DNA of 64,000 nucleotides from Arctopsyche grandis (Eukaryota; Arthropoda; Insecta; Trichoptera; Hydropsychidae): NCBI RefSeq assembly GCF_051622035.1, contig NC_135365.1:9714001-9778000 (forward strand). The letters run 5' to 3'. Shown here piece after piece: positions 46,712-59,617 of this stretch. Under the pieces are notes generated by a model. The model ran no database searches. It had not been told where the DNA came from and saw only the letters and a program-made list of their open reading frames with translations. How positions within the stretch are numbered: the first letter of the stretch is position 1; every line of letters starts with the position of its first letter. The position numbers and the translations under genes are program-made.

Positions 46712-48428
46712 AGGTGAGTTCGACGATTCATTCATTGCCTGCCTTTGTCTTCGCGAGTATCATTTCCAAGGTCCTGTCGCATCGATTTTAGGGGCGGGAA
46801 GAGTACAATGAGAATGTGAATGTGAATGTGGAGGGGGTGAGGGATGGGGGACGGGGGAAGGGGGAAGGGGGAAGGGGAACGCTTTCCACGCTCAATGCTT
46901 TTTTCGCAACAAACTACTCCATGTTATTTCCGCCCTGATATTTATTTATTATTATTCGCTATCGGCTTTTTCACGGCGATTCTTCCCGTGTCGGATTTTG
47001 TACGTTTATTTTATTCACGGTTCACCGTTTTCATTCGAACGATCTCGTTTGAATGATCAGGTTTGCCAACTCGTTTTATTCATAGAGTGAATCTAAAGAT
47101 TGCCAAAGGGGTTTTGCGTTTTTGATTTGTTGCAAGCGATGATTTGAGTTTTGTTTATTTTTTTCATTCGCATATGTTGGGAATTATATCTATCTGTATT
47201 TTTTTCATTGAAAATTAACTCGTGTTGTTTAATTTTTTTTAAATGTTTCTAATTGTGGTGAAATTTGATGTCTTTTATGGGGGAGCTTGAACATATCGTA
47301 AAATGCGATGGTAGTTTTACGATATGAAAAAGTCCTAAAATTCGGCGCGTGCATTTTTACCTACTTTTTATTTTTTTTGTCAAATAATTGTTATTCTATT
47401 TATAGTAATTTTTTATTATTTCTACATACATACATCTTTATATATCATCAGAAATTAATATATATTTTATTTTTGATAATTTCTTACTTTTTTTTATATA
47501 CCCATTTAAGTATTTTTATTAAATTATTATATTTACGGAGACCAACTTTCAAGCTTCTTCATCCAAACTTCGTTTTTGAATAGAACATGATCGAGCATTT
47601 TTACACCCCTCCCAAACTTCCCTTTCAATTTCGTCAGATCTACTTTTTTTACATGGATAATTTCATCACCTTTATATGCACACTTAAATATGTATGATCG
47701 ATATAAAAAATACAGTACAAATGTATCTTGAAATAATATTTATACAATTATGAAATTTGTGATTACAATTATTGGTCTAGAATTATTTTACTCAAAAAAT
47801 TAAACTCTTGATTGAATTCAATCATTGTAATTGGTCATTTTTGCAATAAATTGATCAATTGGCGTCACAACTCCATGCATACATATGTATCGAGTTACAG
47901 AATTTCAAGATGTAAACAATTGTTTGATTCCACTTACTTACATATATCTTCGAATCAAACAAATCTTTAATTTTATTTTTATTGTCTATGGAATGAACAA
48001 TCTTGCAAAACAGTGAAATAGCCAGTAACTATTTAATTATAATATAATATATACCTACTATATAGCTGCAATCTCAGTAGACAAGTACACACTTCGCATA
48101 TAGAAAGTTCGTTGACCCATACATATGTTCTTCAGAGGTCCTTACCATATATATATACTATTATATTCCCACCTGCTACAATTATTAAATCGAGAAACTA
48201 ACATCTTTTACATCCAATAGATTTCCAAGGAAACCATTAGTTCCAAATTTAAAATATCCGGAAACAAAATTATTAAATTAAATATCTACAATTTTTTTTA
48301 AAATTATTAATAATCAAATAGTAATTGATTAGAATATGCTCAAAAATCCGTGTTAACTTTTTTTTTGAATAATTATTTTTACAATTTGTGCATACATATC
48401 ACTATTTCATTTCAGTAAGCTAACTCCA
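46712..48428. other. no coding sequence seen; possible long intron
   Basis: Starts with a G-rich purine run (GGGGGAA repeats, about 46832-46880), then AT-rich sequence. No exons or full repeats were identified. Region 46890-47045 is moderately GC-balanced but matches nothing I know. Confidence 0.5.
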
Positions 48429-48713
48429 AGGGCAAAAACACACTGAGTGATATGGGACGTCACGTGTCCTTTGGGCTTCCCGCTGTGACCGTAAATATTG
48501 GGTTTTCCCAAACCGAATACGGGTGTAGTTGCACGTGCAGAATGCATATGTTTGGGAGGTCGCACGTGTATGCATATCCATATGCAACAGACAAGTTTCT
48601 CCTAGATTTTTTCAAATATGGAATTCACTGTCAAGAAAGGATAAAATATCACCGAAAACACTCCAGGGGGTGATGAAAAGTATCTCACGTACGACTCAGT
48701 GTGCGTTTGCCCT
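48429..48713. mobile_element. 285-bp MITE with AGGGCAAAAACACACTGAGT ends
   Basis: Ends AGGGCAAAAACACACTGAGT and ACTCAGTGTGCGTTTGCCCT are inverted. The interior shares CGTGCAGAATGCATATGTTTG, GGAGGTCGCACGTGTATGCA and CACCGAAAACACTCCAGGGG with 8962-9472 in opposite orientation. This is the best-preserved copy of the family. No clear target duplication. Confidence 0.85.
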
Positions 48714-49534
48714 AAATCTCTGTTTTTATTGGTAGATATCTTTAATGAACAATTCCTATTAGTCACAATATCCCAGCAGACCAGTCAGAATCGCGTATTT
48801 TTTTCTCTTGATCCTTGAACATCCTTGATATGAATATTGGGAGAATTTTCGTCGGAAACGCATTGTTAGGGAAATTGGATGACACCACTGTATACATTAT
48901 AATGTGACTCACTCGTTACGGACACCATTCATATAGTAATTTATCGCCAAGAATTTTTTATCGAACAATGCTTTTCTTTCTTCAACTGCACTAACGCAAC
49001 TTCTGAACGACTCAAAAGCTATATCATTCAGTCCATTATTTAAGAATAATTTGAATGCATGAATTAAAATACTTATTTATGGACAAAAACCCAATCGGTT
49101 GTCTACTAGAGGTCTACGAGCAACTAATTGCTATATTCGAATTTGGGTCTGTGGCATAATTTTGAGTTTAATAATTTTCTGTACCCCAACCCCCCCCCCC
49201 CTCCTCAAAATAGTTGCTCAAGTTTGCTAATGAAAACTAGCAAGTGGTTGCAACGCTATTTGGTTGCTTCTATTTACTAAATCCAAATTCGACGAGGTAA
49301 GATGTAGGAAATTCAATGAAATGTTAACTTGCCCTCTCCCAGAGTTATAGAAATGTACTTGTCATTTCAGTAGTTACCCAGAAATCATCAATTGCATTCA
49401 TACTAAATGGATTTTTCATCCAATTTAGAATATTTATTTTATTATTCCTCCCCAAAAGTTCATTTTTTACTTGTGTCTTCCTTGAAATGCTCTGGAGATC
49501 TGGTTGACATATAAAAATAGTAAAAAAAATATAA

Positions 49535-49790
49535 TATAGCTCAGTAGTTAGCGTATAATTCCATCAACTGAAAGGTGATGGGATCGAGCCCTGCCCTGGT
49601 GTTGCTGGTCAGACCTTGGATAATGTGCCTATCAGAGTTTGTCAATTTATCTTACTTCATTGTTGACACGGTTCCTCGCCAAATTGGCCACGTACCATCT
49701 GTAGTACACGTGTGCAATTTTAGCCGTAGCTGTCGCCTTGGAGAATTTAACCTTTAATTTTTTATTTTATCTTTAATTAATACCAGGAAG
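49535..49790 (+). mobile_element. tRNA-derived SINE, sense copy
   Basis: TATAGCTCAGTAGTTAGCGTA (A box) and GGATCGAGCCCTGCC (B box), then CAGACCTTGGATAATGTGCC, TATCAGAGTTTGTCAATTTA and a 3' part ending ACCTTTAATTTTTTATTTT. It directly abuts a reverse copy. Confidence 0.8.
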
Positions 49791-50165
49791 TTCTAACAGG
49801 TAACACCAATGCGCCTTCCTGACCAGAAACATTTTACATTTGATACAAATATTATTAGTATTAGACAAAGTACATAAATACATATCAATTAATATCCACA
49901 GAAATTTATGGTCAAATTTGTAAATTTGCAGCATTTTTATATATATAATTCAGTGAAATTCGAGATTGCTGAAAACTAGATTTTTCGAGATAATGGGTAA
50001 GGTTGACAATTTGTTGGAAGAGTTTCAATGAAAATCAGATGAAATTGGCAAACTCTAATAGGAAACGATCGACCTGAAAGTCACCAAGGTGTGACCAACA
50101 GAAACCAGTGGGATCTGAACCCTTGACCACTTTGTTCAAAGCATTATATGCTACTAGTCTATTCT
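49790..50165 (-). mobile_element. tRNA-derived SINE, reverse copy
   Basis: Same order as 40833-41195: GGAAGTTCTAACAGGTAACACC, ACATTTGATACAAATATTA, GATGAAATTGGCAAACTCTA and GGATCTGAACCCTTGACCAC (reverse B box). The 49535 copy lies tail-to-tail with it. Confidence 0.85.
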
Positions 50166-51224
50166 GTTGGTTTGATATTGATCAATTTTTAAAAAGAATT
50201 TCAACAATTAACTTGACGTGCAGTATGTACATACATATATCTTAAAATTTTAAGATCCATCGAATTAGTGGAACTTACATTGTATATGCAAACGTTGCGA
50301 AACAAAGAAACCTTAGTTGGTGAACTTTTCGTCGGCCGAACTCTGGGAGAATTGAGACGGTCTATATTCATCGATGGAATATTCTCGTTTCATACATGAT
50401 GGAATCCACACTCCACTAGGGCTTCTTAAAATAGGAATTGTTTAAAAAACATGGGCGTGTTGATACGCCGAACAGGCCCTGGTAATTATGTGTCGGTTGA
50501 ATCGCATCTGGCATTGTAATAAGGTACAGAGTACCTTCACCTCGGCCCTACATACACACATATTACATATAGGTACTTCGAACGATGCATCGAGAAGTTT
50601 GTAAGGTAACTCGAATCGTATTTGTAAGGTAATTCGCGAATCGATTTATATTGTGTGTGTTTGCGGTGTGCGTTAACCCTTTATTTGACGGGAAATGCAT
50701 TTCCTGAATTAGCGCCTCCAACCATGGCCTCCGACAATCGAATGTTAATATGTAGGGTCTCGTTATCTTTTTCAATTTAGTGCCATTCGAATGCTCACGC
50801 CTAATTATTATACAAAACGTGCATAGATGGTTTTATAATTTTTTTATTAGGATTTTTGTATCAGAGGTAGCGAACCTTATTTATGTGGTACGCCAACAGA
50901 GTGGTACGCGGTGTGTGTTTTTTCAGATAGTTTTGTACATATAAAATAAATCTTGTAAAAACACTAGCATGCTTGATCTATGCTATGGTATCCAGGTCAA
51001 AACTCACCCCCTGGACTTTTTTCGGTGATATTTTATTCTTGCACAGGCTTTTCATTTCAAATTAAACCATCTTCATTTCAAATTGATATTGAAATGGAAT
51101 CAATTTGAAATGAAACAACTGATGAACCTTTTTTTATGCTCTCTAGCTTTGTAGTTTGCCCTGTTTCCTGAAAAATATACCCAAAACGCCCTATTTCCTA
51201 GAAAACGCACGCTTTCGGTCATAC
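50166..51224. other. no gene seen
   Basis: Mostly unique-looking AT-rich DNA. A fragment at about 51003-51045 (CACCCCCTGGACTTTTTTCGG) is a partial copy of the 285-bp MITE family. TTAACCCTTTATTTGACGGG at about 50672 resembles a piggyBac-type end, but no partner end was found. Confidence 0.5.
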
Positions 51225-51680
51225 CTCTACTGATAAGAAACGATCGAACTGGAATCATAAACCAGGATCTGGCCAGCGGCGACAAAGTGGGACTCGAACC
51301 TGTGACCACTATGTTCAAAAGCATATAAATATGCTAGTCACTAATTCACGCCGCTGGTTATATATCAATACAGTTGTTTCATTTCAAATTGAAAACTCCC
51401 ATTTTTTGTCCAAAAAGCATGGTCCCGCGCCTATCATTACTTACCAGAGTTTGCCAATTTATCTGATTTTCATTGAAACGGTTCCAACAAATTGGCAAAT
51501 TTGTGAGTAATAGGACAGGATTGCCAATTGTTGGAACAGTTTTCAATTAAATCAGATAAATTGGCAAACTGAAAGGAAACGATCGACAACGAGTCACATC
51601 CAAGGTCTCGCCAGCAATAAAGCCAGGGATAGAACCCGTGACCACACAATCGAAAGCATTAAACGCTAACCACTGATGCT
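51225..51680 (-). mobile_element. cluster of partial tRNA-derived SINEs
   Basis: Reverse pieces at 51225-51355 (GGGACTCGAACCTGTGACCA, reverse B box) and 51520-51680 (AGAACCCGTGACCACACAAT). A sense piece lies at about 51430-51520 (CAGAGTTTGCCAATTTATCT). Together they form a head-to-head SINE cluster. Confidence 0.75.
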
Positions 51681-52634
51681 GCTGTTTATTTGGAGAAGTA
51701 AAATAAAATCCTATTTATGTATCTTGACCCATAGTTTCAAAATCATTTCATAAATCGATTTTGTAGGCGATGTTTTGTCGTTGAATTATTTTCTATATCA
51801 TGTAAGGTAGTGTTTTTCAACATTTCTACACATGCAAGTAAATGATAATATTGATATTGATAATATGAAAATATGAGACTAATTAAGTTAATTATTGAAA
51901 ATGGCATGTATTAAATTTTTTAAGTTTTTTCATGAACCGTCAGTTGTCCGTAGTGGAGAAACATTGATTTAGAGTACGCGGCAGGTGTAATTTTTTTTGA
52001 AGAGATCCCCCCACATATTTCATTACGAATTGTTGGTAAATCTCGAGCGTGCCATGGATTCAATTCCGCTGGTCATTTTAAATCTATACTAAAAATGAGT
52101 TGGTATGTTTACACTTTACAGATACATATATGTATGTATTTATAGTACATATGTTGGTATCTTCCCCTTTATTTCTGTTTGGTTTAATAATGAAAGGGGT
52201 AGTCATGGTGTCAAATTTTAGAGCGATTTGAGTTATGTGTCTACTTGTATGAGTAATGCCTATGTGTATGGATTAATTGGTGCTGCCATGGCGTGTGTAT
52301 TCTATAGATTCACCATTATATAGTTATTGGAAAAAAATATTTTACTTCTCCGTACTTGACGTCTATGACGACACTAATGCTATAATAGTGATTATCTGGA
52401 TATGTAAAATATAAAAGCAATGGCAAAAGAGTCACACGCGTCCCTTGAAATTTAAAAAAAAATGTGTTGTATCTATGCGCGGTTCGTCCATAGTAACTGA
52501 GGTACTGCAGCACCTCACCCAATCCATTTTTTGCACGAAGAAACTAGACTCATATGTATGTATGTAAAAGCATTTTTTTACGGAACACCACTGGATTTGT
52601 ATTTTTATATGTACTTACATACATTACTATAAGC
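51681..52634. other. no gene seen
   Basis: AT-rich DNA with scattered TACATACATA microsatellite motifs. No exon, repeat boundary or promoter was recognised. Confidence 0.5.
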
Positions 52635-53387
52635 CAGCGGTTCCCAACTTGTGGTACGCGTACGGAGATTTAATTAATGAAAAGAAAATATATATTTACT
52701 TCTTCTTATGGTGCCTACGGACCAAACCAACGACGTCTTCTGGGCCAACTTTTAAAACCAGTAGCGTACAAAATATCGAAATAAAATTTAAATTAAATAT
52801 CAAAATTAAGCTAAAGAGCGAGATTGAGCTAAAAATAGACCATCGTTGATGTTTTGAATTACGACGATACGCTTTTACAACCAGAGAAATATTATAATTT
52901 CTCTGCTTACGAGCGAAAAAAAATCTTGTTATTATTTCTTAAAAGTCGTCACGATATGCTACTGTATTTCGGCCGTCGACGACAAAAAACCGTCGAGTAT
53001 TACCTGTTTGTTGATGATCTAATTTTAGGTCAATCTCGAAAATTGATTTAAATTGTGCATGTTCTGTTTTAACTTTCAATATTTAATTTTAATATAATGA
53101 TTATAATTTTATTTTGATATTTGAATTTAATTTTAATATAATAATAATAGTTTTAATTTTGATATTTAATTTCAATTTTTATTTCCATATTTTGTACTGG
53201 TTTAAAAAGTTGGCCCAGAGACCGTTCGTTGGTTTGGTTCATACGCACCATTAGATCTATTGCGTCTATCCTGTCTTCACATTCCTTACCGTGCAAATAC
53301 TATATAATAACACTTTTATATGGTGGTACAATTTAGCATTATGTAGTACCAGGTGGTACGCGAGTCAAAATAGATTGGGAACCGCTG
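52635..53387. mobile_element. 753-bp foldback hAT-like element, duplication CTATAAGC
   Basis: Ends CAGCGGTTCCCAACTTGTGG and TTGGGAACCGCTG, with exact CTATAAGC at 52627-52634 and 53388-53395. The inverted arms extend about 150-200 bp each side (GGACCAAACCAACGA, GGGCCAACTTTT, AATTAAATATCAAAATTAA). The unique middle (about 52840-53060) carries an open frame on the + strand ending at 53051 (YDDTLLQPEKYYNFSAYERK…) of no family I recognise. Confidence 0.92.
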
Positions 53388-53989
53388 CTATAAGCAATCA
53401 ACCCGTGACTTATTTGGCCACGGGAAATGCTTTCCATTTTTCGCGATATAATTGATGGATCTTTATGTTTACTACTACTACTTTTCAAAAGAGCTTTTGA
53501 TTTTTTTCAAACCTGGATACCGTATTTATAAAAGGGTAAGTTGTCGATACGAAATTAGTACTTTTTTTCATATATGAAATAAGAGCTACGTCGTGGAGCT
53601 ACATACATATATGAAATGATCAATACAGCCAGACGGCAGGAGATAGGCGCGCGTAATCTGGCGGGGATGTGGTCGTCGATGACAGAGGAGCGCCATTAAA
53701 ATTTTTCGATTTACATACAAAAATATGCAAATATTATAAATCTTCGTAACGAACAGTTTTTTCTACAAGCATAATTTTTCGTGCATCCCGGGTTAATTAT
53801 GTATTTGACAATTCCTAATGAATTACATTTTCATGTACTATTAATTTGTCTATGTACGTAGTAACAATAGATAATTTTTTGTGATCATGCGAAAATTCGA
53901 ACTCGAGATTTTGACTTATTCGAACTCAGAATCGATCACTGATCATGTTTTCATGATCTGGAAAAAAATGTGTGTCTGTTGTGTATTTT

Positions 53990-55180
53990 GGGGATTTTTT
54001 GAACGCCGTTGGTCCTATCGAACTGAAATTCTTATCGATACGACGAAATTTTTAAGTTGACCGGAAAAGGTACCTCCCCTTATAGGTGTGCTCTTTTTTT
54101 ATTTATTTTTTATTCGATTACTTCCATACCGCTAAACGAATCGGACTGAATTTTTGTGAACGTGTAATATAAATTATAAATTTTATACCTAAATATTTTT
54201 ACCTCAACCGGAAGTAGTACTTTTACTTTAGAAGATCTAGGTTTTTTATGTTTTTCTCAGAAACCTTTGAGTGCATTTAACTGAAATTTCATATCTCGAA
54301 GTTTAAGCTTAAGAGGGCTGGACAGCAGCGCCTTGTCCATACAAACGTACTATACTTCTCCCTTCCTCAATTATTGCACTAGAGAATTTTTTTTTAATAT
54401 GCTATGGATATCCACCATTGGGGTGCATCTATCGTTTTATTTTTTTGATTAATTATTTTTTATATGAGCTAGGAGCCGCCAAACATCTATAAAATCGCCT
54501 CTTTTTTACACCCACGAAACGAGTCCAGCGTGCTTATTTAACGGTCGATTTTAAAAAAAATACGCCGATAGATGCACAGAAAGTATCTTTCTCATACCGA
54601 TGATGAAATTTTTTTTTAAATTGGTCCAGTTTTGGAGGAGAAAATAGTAGAATACGAAACCTCGATTTTGTCAATTTAAAATACGTTTTATCTGGTCGAA
54701 GCGCAACTGTCGCATTCACTCAATATATACATACACTCAATATATATATCGAAGAAAGGAACGGTAACAAAATTAAGGTTTCGGGTGTACAGCCCTCTTA
54801 ATACCAAGTTACATATAATTTGGTGAGCACCCGTCAAACGGAAGTGGCAGTTTACTCTTGTTCGATTTTTCTTCCACTATTTTTTTCGACCCCTTAAACA
54901 TGTATGCTCTTCATGAGAAAATTCGAGTATCATCCTTGTATCAATGTGATGAAAATAAAAAAAATATTATTAAATTTAATATATCGGAAGTGGGATTTTT
55001 TCCTCTTAGAAAAGTCAAAAATGTTTGTGACCACACGATTTTTTCCACACCGCTGAACGTATCAAGCTGAAAATTTATATTTCTAGTCGTTATATACTAA
55101 CTTAGAGTTGATAAGGTTTTGGTCAGAATTCTTAAACCGGAAGTAGTAATATTTTTTAAAACTATTTCATCATCTTCTTG
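53990..55180. repeat. degenerate repeat array with CCGCTGAACG and ACCGGAAGTAGTA motifs
   Basis: Recurring, diverged units: CCGCTAAACGAATCGGACTG (about 54129), CCGCTGAACGTATCAAGCTG (about 55049), a weaker GCCGTTGGTCCTATCGAACTG (about 54004), each followed by GAAATTT-like sequence. Then come ACCGGAAGTAGTACTTTTAC (about 54208), ACCGGAAGTAGTAATATTTT (about 55136) and weaker forms at 54060 and 54839. It is split by the TTAA element at 54313-54797. Nature unknown. Confidence 0.6.
54313..54797. mobile_element. TTAA-flanked element with GAGGGCTG ends
   Basis: Left TTAAGAGGGCTGGACA and right TGTACAGCCCTCTTAA are inverted. The TTAA copies are at 54309-54312 and 54798-54801. This is a piggyBac-like, non-coding insertion within the degenerate repeat array. 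Confidence 0.78.
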
Positions 55181-56441
55181 ATATTTATTGTGTATAATAT
55201 TTAATAAAAAAAATTTGAACATAATCATGACAGCCAGATGTAGAATTTTTGTCTTGTGTGAGTTTCCCTACATTTGCGCTCGATTTGTATCGAAAATGCC
55301 CTCATAGCACGTGAACTTGTATATACGTATGTTTCATTATCGATTTTTGTATTTTACACTTCTTATATTTCTCAAATGCATAGATAAAATCGTGGGTTGG
55401 TCACATCCGATTTTTTTTCATTATTTTTGACTAAATCTAAAATAAAAAATGCAATGCAATTTTCTGCAAAACTTAAAGCATTTAAATTCTTCATAAGCTC
55501 TAACCGGTACGCGAACTGAAGAGATAATCTTTTGAAAGAAAAAAAATTCATTCACTATGCCTGTTCTGTCATTGTTACCATTCTCGGCCGACATTCCACA
55601 ACATTCGACAAAACCCATGTGCTTTTCCGGAATGTTTTGTTTGTTTTCAATCCGATTTTGGAAAAGACGAATACGTGAGAATACGTACTTTGAGAAACAG
55701 ACACTGAATGTAACCGTAACAGTCCCATTGTAACTATACAGTTACTCGCACCGCTTTCACAAACTGGCGAGATGACGATATATTCTTGGTCAAAACCATA
55801 TACTGGTTAGCTACATATAATACAATTTATCACTAACCAGTAGGTATGTATAATATAATAAACGATCCAAACCGTAAAACATTGCACAGCACACCAACAC
55901 GCTTTCATCTTCCGCTTGTGCTACAATTTGTAGCTTACAATCGTCTGACCGGAAATACACTACATACATATTTGCTATGAGTGCAAAACTAAACTAAACA
56001 CATTTCGAGTGTTCGCTTCAAAGAGTTTCGAGTATTTCTGGTTCGTTTCAGTCACAATGGTAGGGAGGCCTCCCCTTTATTCTACTCGCATTGCACACAG
56101 GGGATTACAGTGGATTTACTTTTGTGCTAGTTTCTGACTATCGTTGCTAGGGGATGCAAATTCAATTATTGCGTGAAATGATCGAATGCTCTGTGAGGCA
56201 CTCCATATATGGTTATGCAGCAGGACCTCCTATGCATTTATTTTTTATGTGAAAAAGTGATATTCTGCTAAAATCCTATTAACCGGCTCGCACCTTGGCG
56301 ATCCCCCTCCCAATTTATTTTTCAAATTTCAATTTGTAGAGCTGTTACTCATTACCATTTAAATTTTCATTGATTTTTGTTTTTTTTTTAAGAAAAACGT
56401 AAGACTCAACTTTGTCATTGTTGTTTGTGACTTGTAATAAC
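55181..56441. other. no gene seen
   Basis: AT-rich DNA without recognised exons or repeat boundaries. Short open frames have no family resemblance. Confidence 0.5.
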
Positions 56442-56543
56442 TAGTCACCGGAGCCTGAGGGGGCCGTGTATTGTTCAAAGGTTGTAAATGCATTGCTAAA
56501 GGTTAGCCGAACAATAGATAGCACTGTGACTATCCTACCTCTA
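56442..56543. mobile_element. 133-bp-family MITE, internally deleted, duplication GTAATAAC
   Basis: Starts TAGTCACCGGAGCCTGAGG and ends GACTATCCTACCTCTA. Exact GTAATAAC lies at 56434-56441 and 56544-56551. At 102 bp it has lost part of one hairpin arm. Confidence 0.9.
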
Positions 56544-58430
56544 GTAATAACTGCTTCAAATAATTGTCACAATTAAACACACGCACTGAGCAATCTCTTA
56601 AAATTGCAACCGATAGATAGCATACATATATACAAACGGGTGCGATTTATGTAACTGTACATTGACAATAAAAAAAAATACTTTGTATCTTAAAAAAATG
56701 TTTGTGCATTAAAATTTTGCATTATTTTGGGTGCATTAAACAATCCCGTATTGTGCATCGAAGAAAATATTTTGGCATCATAAAGTGACCATTAAAAAAC
56801 GATAATTCTAAAAAAAATATATTTTAGCAATAGAATAGATACAAAAAGTGGCAACATTGCAGTCTTCCGCTATTGTTGACAGTTGACAGTCGACTGTCAA
56901 AGATGCTTACTTTTGTTTACGTATTACGTATGAAGATGAATGATGATAGAGTCGAAGCCAAGGTCGTAGGTGTCGAAGATCGCAAGCCGAAGAGTAATTA
57001 CACGAAAACCATGTGAACTGTATAAGAGGTATGTAAAAAAGAAGGAATCCAGTAGAGAAAAGCGTTGGTCGCTGTCGGTTCGTATTTTGGTATTCGCGAC
57101 GTTGTCGATACAGTTTGTATGTTATTTTAATACACATTTCACCCGCTTTTTAAGTAGCAAATATTTTTTTCAAACAATCAAAGCAAAGTCTCTAATGCAA
57201 TCTGTATCCGTCATTTAGAAATGCACACAATTTTTTTGTCATGTACAGAAACTTTTTTTAATGTACAAAAAACTTTTTTAAATGCACATTTATTTTATAA
57301 AATGAAAACATGATTCTATATTGCACAAAGGAGAGGCTGTCTCACAGTGTACGTAGTAAAAGAGTGAGATGCAACACTAGCGTCCGCCAATCACCAGCAG
57401 GCGTCCCCCTCTTTAGTTCACGCACACTACCATACTCGAGTACACGCATTATTTCGGCATTGAAACTGACGATCATTTGTCGATGATACTTTGATCCTTG
57501 AATAGAACATGAATGAAGCTTTGGAATACGAATTATTAGTTAGCCTGGTGACTTAAAGTCAGCCAGATGCGAGAAATGTTTGTATTAGAATTTCTAAAAA
57601 TACCGAAATTTGTCACTTTCCACAAAATCCTCACCACCGGTATCTTCCAGAATTGATTTACTTAAACAATTACTGTAATAAAATGTAATTAATTATCGAA
57701 GTATGAATTAATTAACTGTAGGGCTCCGGCTTAGCGACTCCATTGAATAGCAGGTCAAAAAAAAAATGTTGACTCATTCTTCAATTAGCCTATACAGACT
57801 AGCCGATAGACCGTTTTCTTCTAAATTCAAAACAATTCAACTAGCATAAAATTGAAATGATTAAATTCGGTTTCTGTACTAGCGGTATTGGGTCCCTAGT
57901 TTGTGTGCATACAAATGTATAAAACAATGAAATAAACAAATCTTGGTAAAACAGCAACTTTGGTTGTATATATGTACTAAATTTAAGTGATTGAAAATAG
58001 TGAAAGAGTTATTGAAAGTGGTGAAAAAAAAATAGAAATGGGAGGCGGGGTGGGAGGCAGCAAAAATATTTTTGACACAGGTGGCCGAGCTCCTTGAGAC
58101 GGGCCTGATTATAAAGCTTTCTTCGTCCTTTGCATAATGAAAGTTTCTTCTTTTCTACGCACTTGTCTACATTTAAGACTTATAGCAACTTTGAGATCAA
58201 TTTAGAATCAACCCAACCTACCATTTGGCGATTTACATACAAATGTACATATATTATGAGACCATTCGAGAAGATTTCAGGTGACACGCCCATTCTGTTC
58301 AACTTACATAGAAATGCTCCCTTCGACATCGATTTTTGGATTAAAAATATATATTTTCATATAAAAATTGACCTGTGACGCATTTACAACCTATGACGCA
58401 TTTATCTTGTATCTAGTCTTCTATTCTTCT
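56544..58430. other. no secure gene; weak 5' exon candidate near 56.9-57.03 kb
   Basis: Around 56932-57032 an ATG-led frame (MKMNDDRVEAKVVGVEDRKP…) runs into a stop at 57020, and a donor-like AAGAG|GTATGT follows. It is less AT-rich than its surroundings. No homology was recognised, so it could equally be chance. The remainder, including a GC-balanced patch at about 57350-57480, shows nothing definite. Confidence 0.3.
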
Positions 58431-59304
58431 TCTCTAATATATAATTTGGAAAGAGACTTTGTATGTATGTATGTAAGTATCCTTCGTCGTCGTCGTCCGC
58501 AGATCGGTGACGTCATCGAAGACGTGTTCGATTTTTTTTTTTTCGATCCATAGGCGCCGATTTGTTTTTTTCGATTCGATGGATTCACCCCCGCGGGGGC
58601 GCAAGGCGAGTAGTGTCATGGGGCCCCGCCAGGGGCGCCACAAGGTGCGCAGCCCCGTGGGGCTCCGAAGGGGCCGCAGCCTTATGGGGTGCAGCCTTAT
58701 GGAGCTCAGCCGCATGGGGCCCCCAGGGGGGCGCAGCCTCATGGGGCCCCAAAGGGGGCGCAGCCTTATGGGGCGAAGCCCTAAACGGCAACTGATCATG
58801 GGGGCGAAGCCCTAGACGGCATTTAATCATAGGGGCGCGGGGGGGGGGCGAAGCCCTAGACGGCAATTTATCATGGGAGTGCGGAGGGGCAAAGCCCTAA
58901 AAGGCATTAACTAAGGGGGGCGTAGCCCTAGACGGCAATTTATCATGGGGACGCGGAAGGGCGAAGCCCTAAAAGGCATTAACTAAGGGGGGCGAAGCCC
59001 TAGACGGCATTCAATCATGGGGCGCGGAGGGGCGAAGCCCTGAAAGGCAAAACGGCAATTGCTCATGAAGGCGTGGAGGGGTGAAGCCCTAGAAGGCAAA
59101 GGCTCAGGGGGGGCGCCGAAGGCGAAGCCCTAGAAGGAAAAAAATTTTTTTGATTTTTTTGTTTTATTTTTTTTTTATTATTTTTTTAATTTTTAAAATT
59201 TTTTTCAAAAATTTTTTTTTTTAAATTAAATGTTTACTATTAGCTTAGTCATGTTAAAGCGGTTTATATTATAAATACTGAGCGAAGCCGGGTAATACAG
59301 CTAG
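58431..59304 (+). mobile_element. Helitron carrying a GC-rich satellite
   Basis: Begins TCTCTAATATATAATTTGG and ends GAGCGAAGCCGGGTAATACAGCTAG before T. The end is the same type as the Helitrons at 24052 and 38827. The interior (about 58570-59145) is GC-rich and made of about ten diverged copies of a unit with GGGGCGAAGCCCTAGACGGC and ATTYAATCATGGGGGCGCGG. An AT-only stretch follows. ORFs here are repeat artefacts. Confidence 0.82.
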
Positions 59305-59617
59305 TTTAATATATTTTTTGCACTCCCATTTCAAGAAATACGAAATTTGGTTACTGTTTCAATCGATAGCTACTTTTTATTCAACCTCTTCCTCGCTTGG
59401 ATATGCTTTCTCATCCTCGCGTTCCTCTTTCGATCCCTTCTAGATTTTTCAAACGAGTGTTTGTGTGATATTTAGGCTTAAACACAACTAGATTAGAAAA
59501 CTGTCTTTTCTTCTAAAAAAAACACCACATCATCATCATCAGCCATTTACCATTCACCTATGAACAAAAATCTCTCCAACACGTTTCCAATATTTTCCAC
59601 TTTGAGCTACACCTGAC
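59305..59617. other. no gene seen
   Basis: Pyrimidine-rich intergenic DNA between a Helitron and a MITE. No coding similarity. Confidence 0.5.

Noticed and set aside
46593-46811. 72-codon ORF across the GC-rich block
   Set aside because: It reads across a strong splice donor at 46711 and contains a (GT)n-coded low-complexity run; a UTR exon is more likely.
49575-49757. 60-codon + strand ORF
   Set aside because: It lies within a tRNA-derived SINE and is not conserved in other copies.
58507-58866. Pro/Arg/Gly-rich ORFs of about 75-120 codons on both strands
   Set aside because: They are translations of the GC-rich tandem unit within a Helitron; all frames are open because the repeat lacks stop codons.
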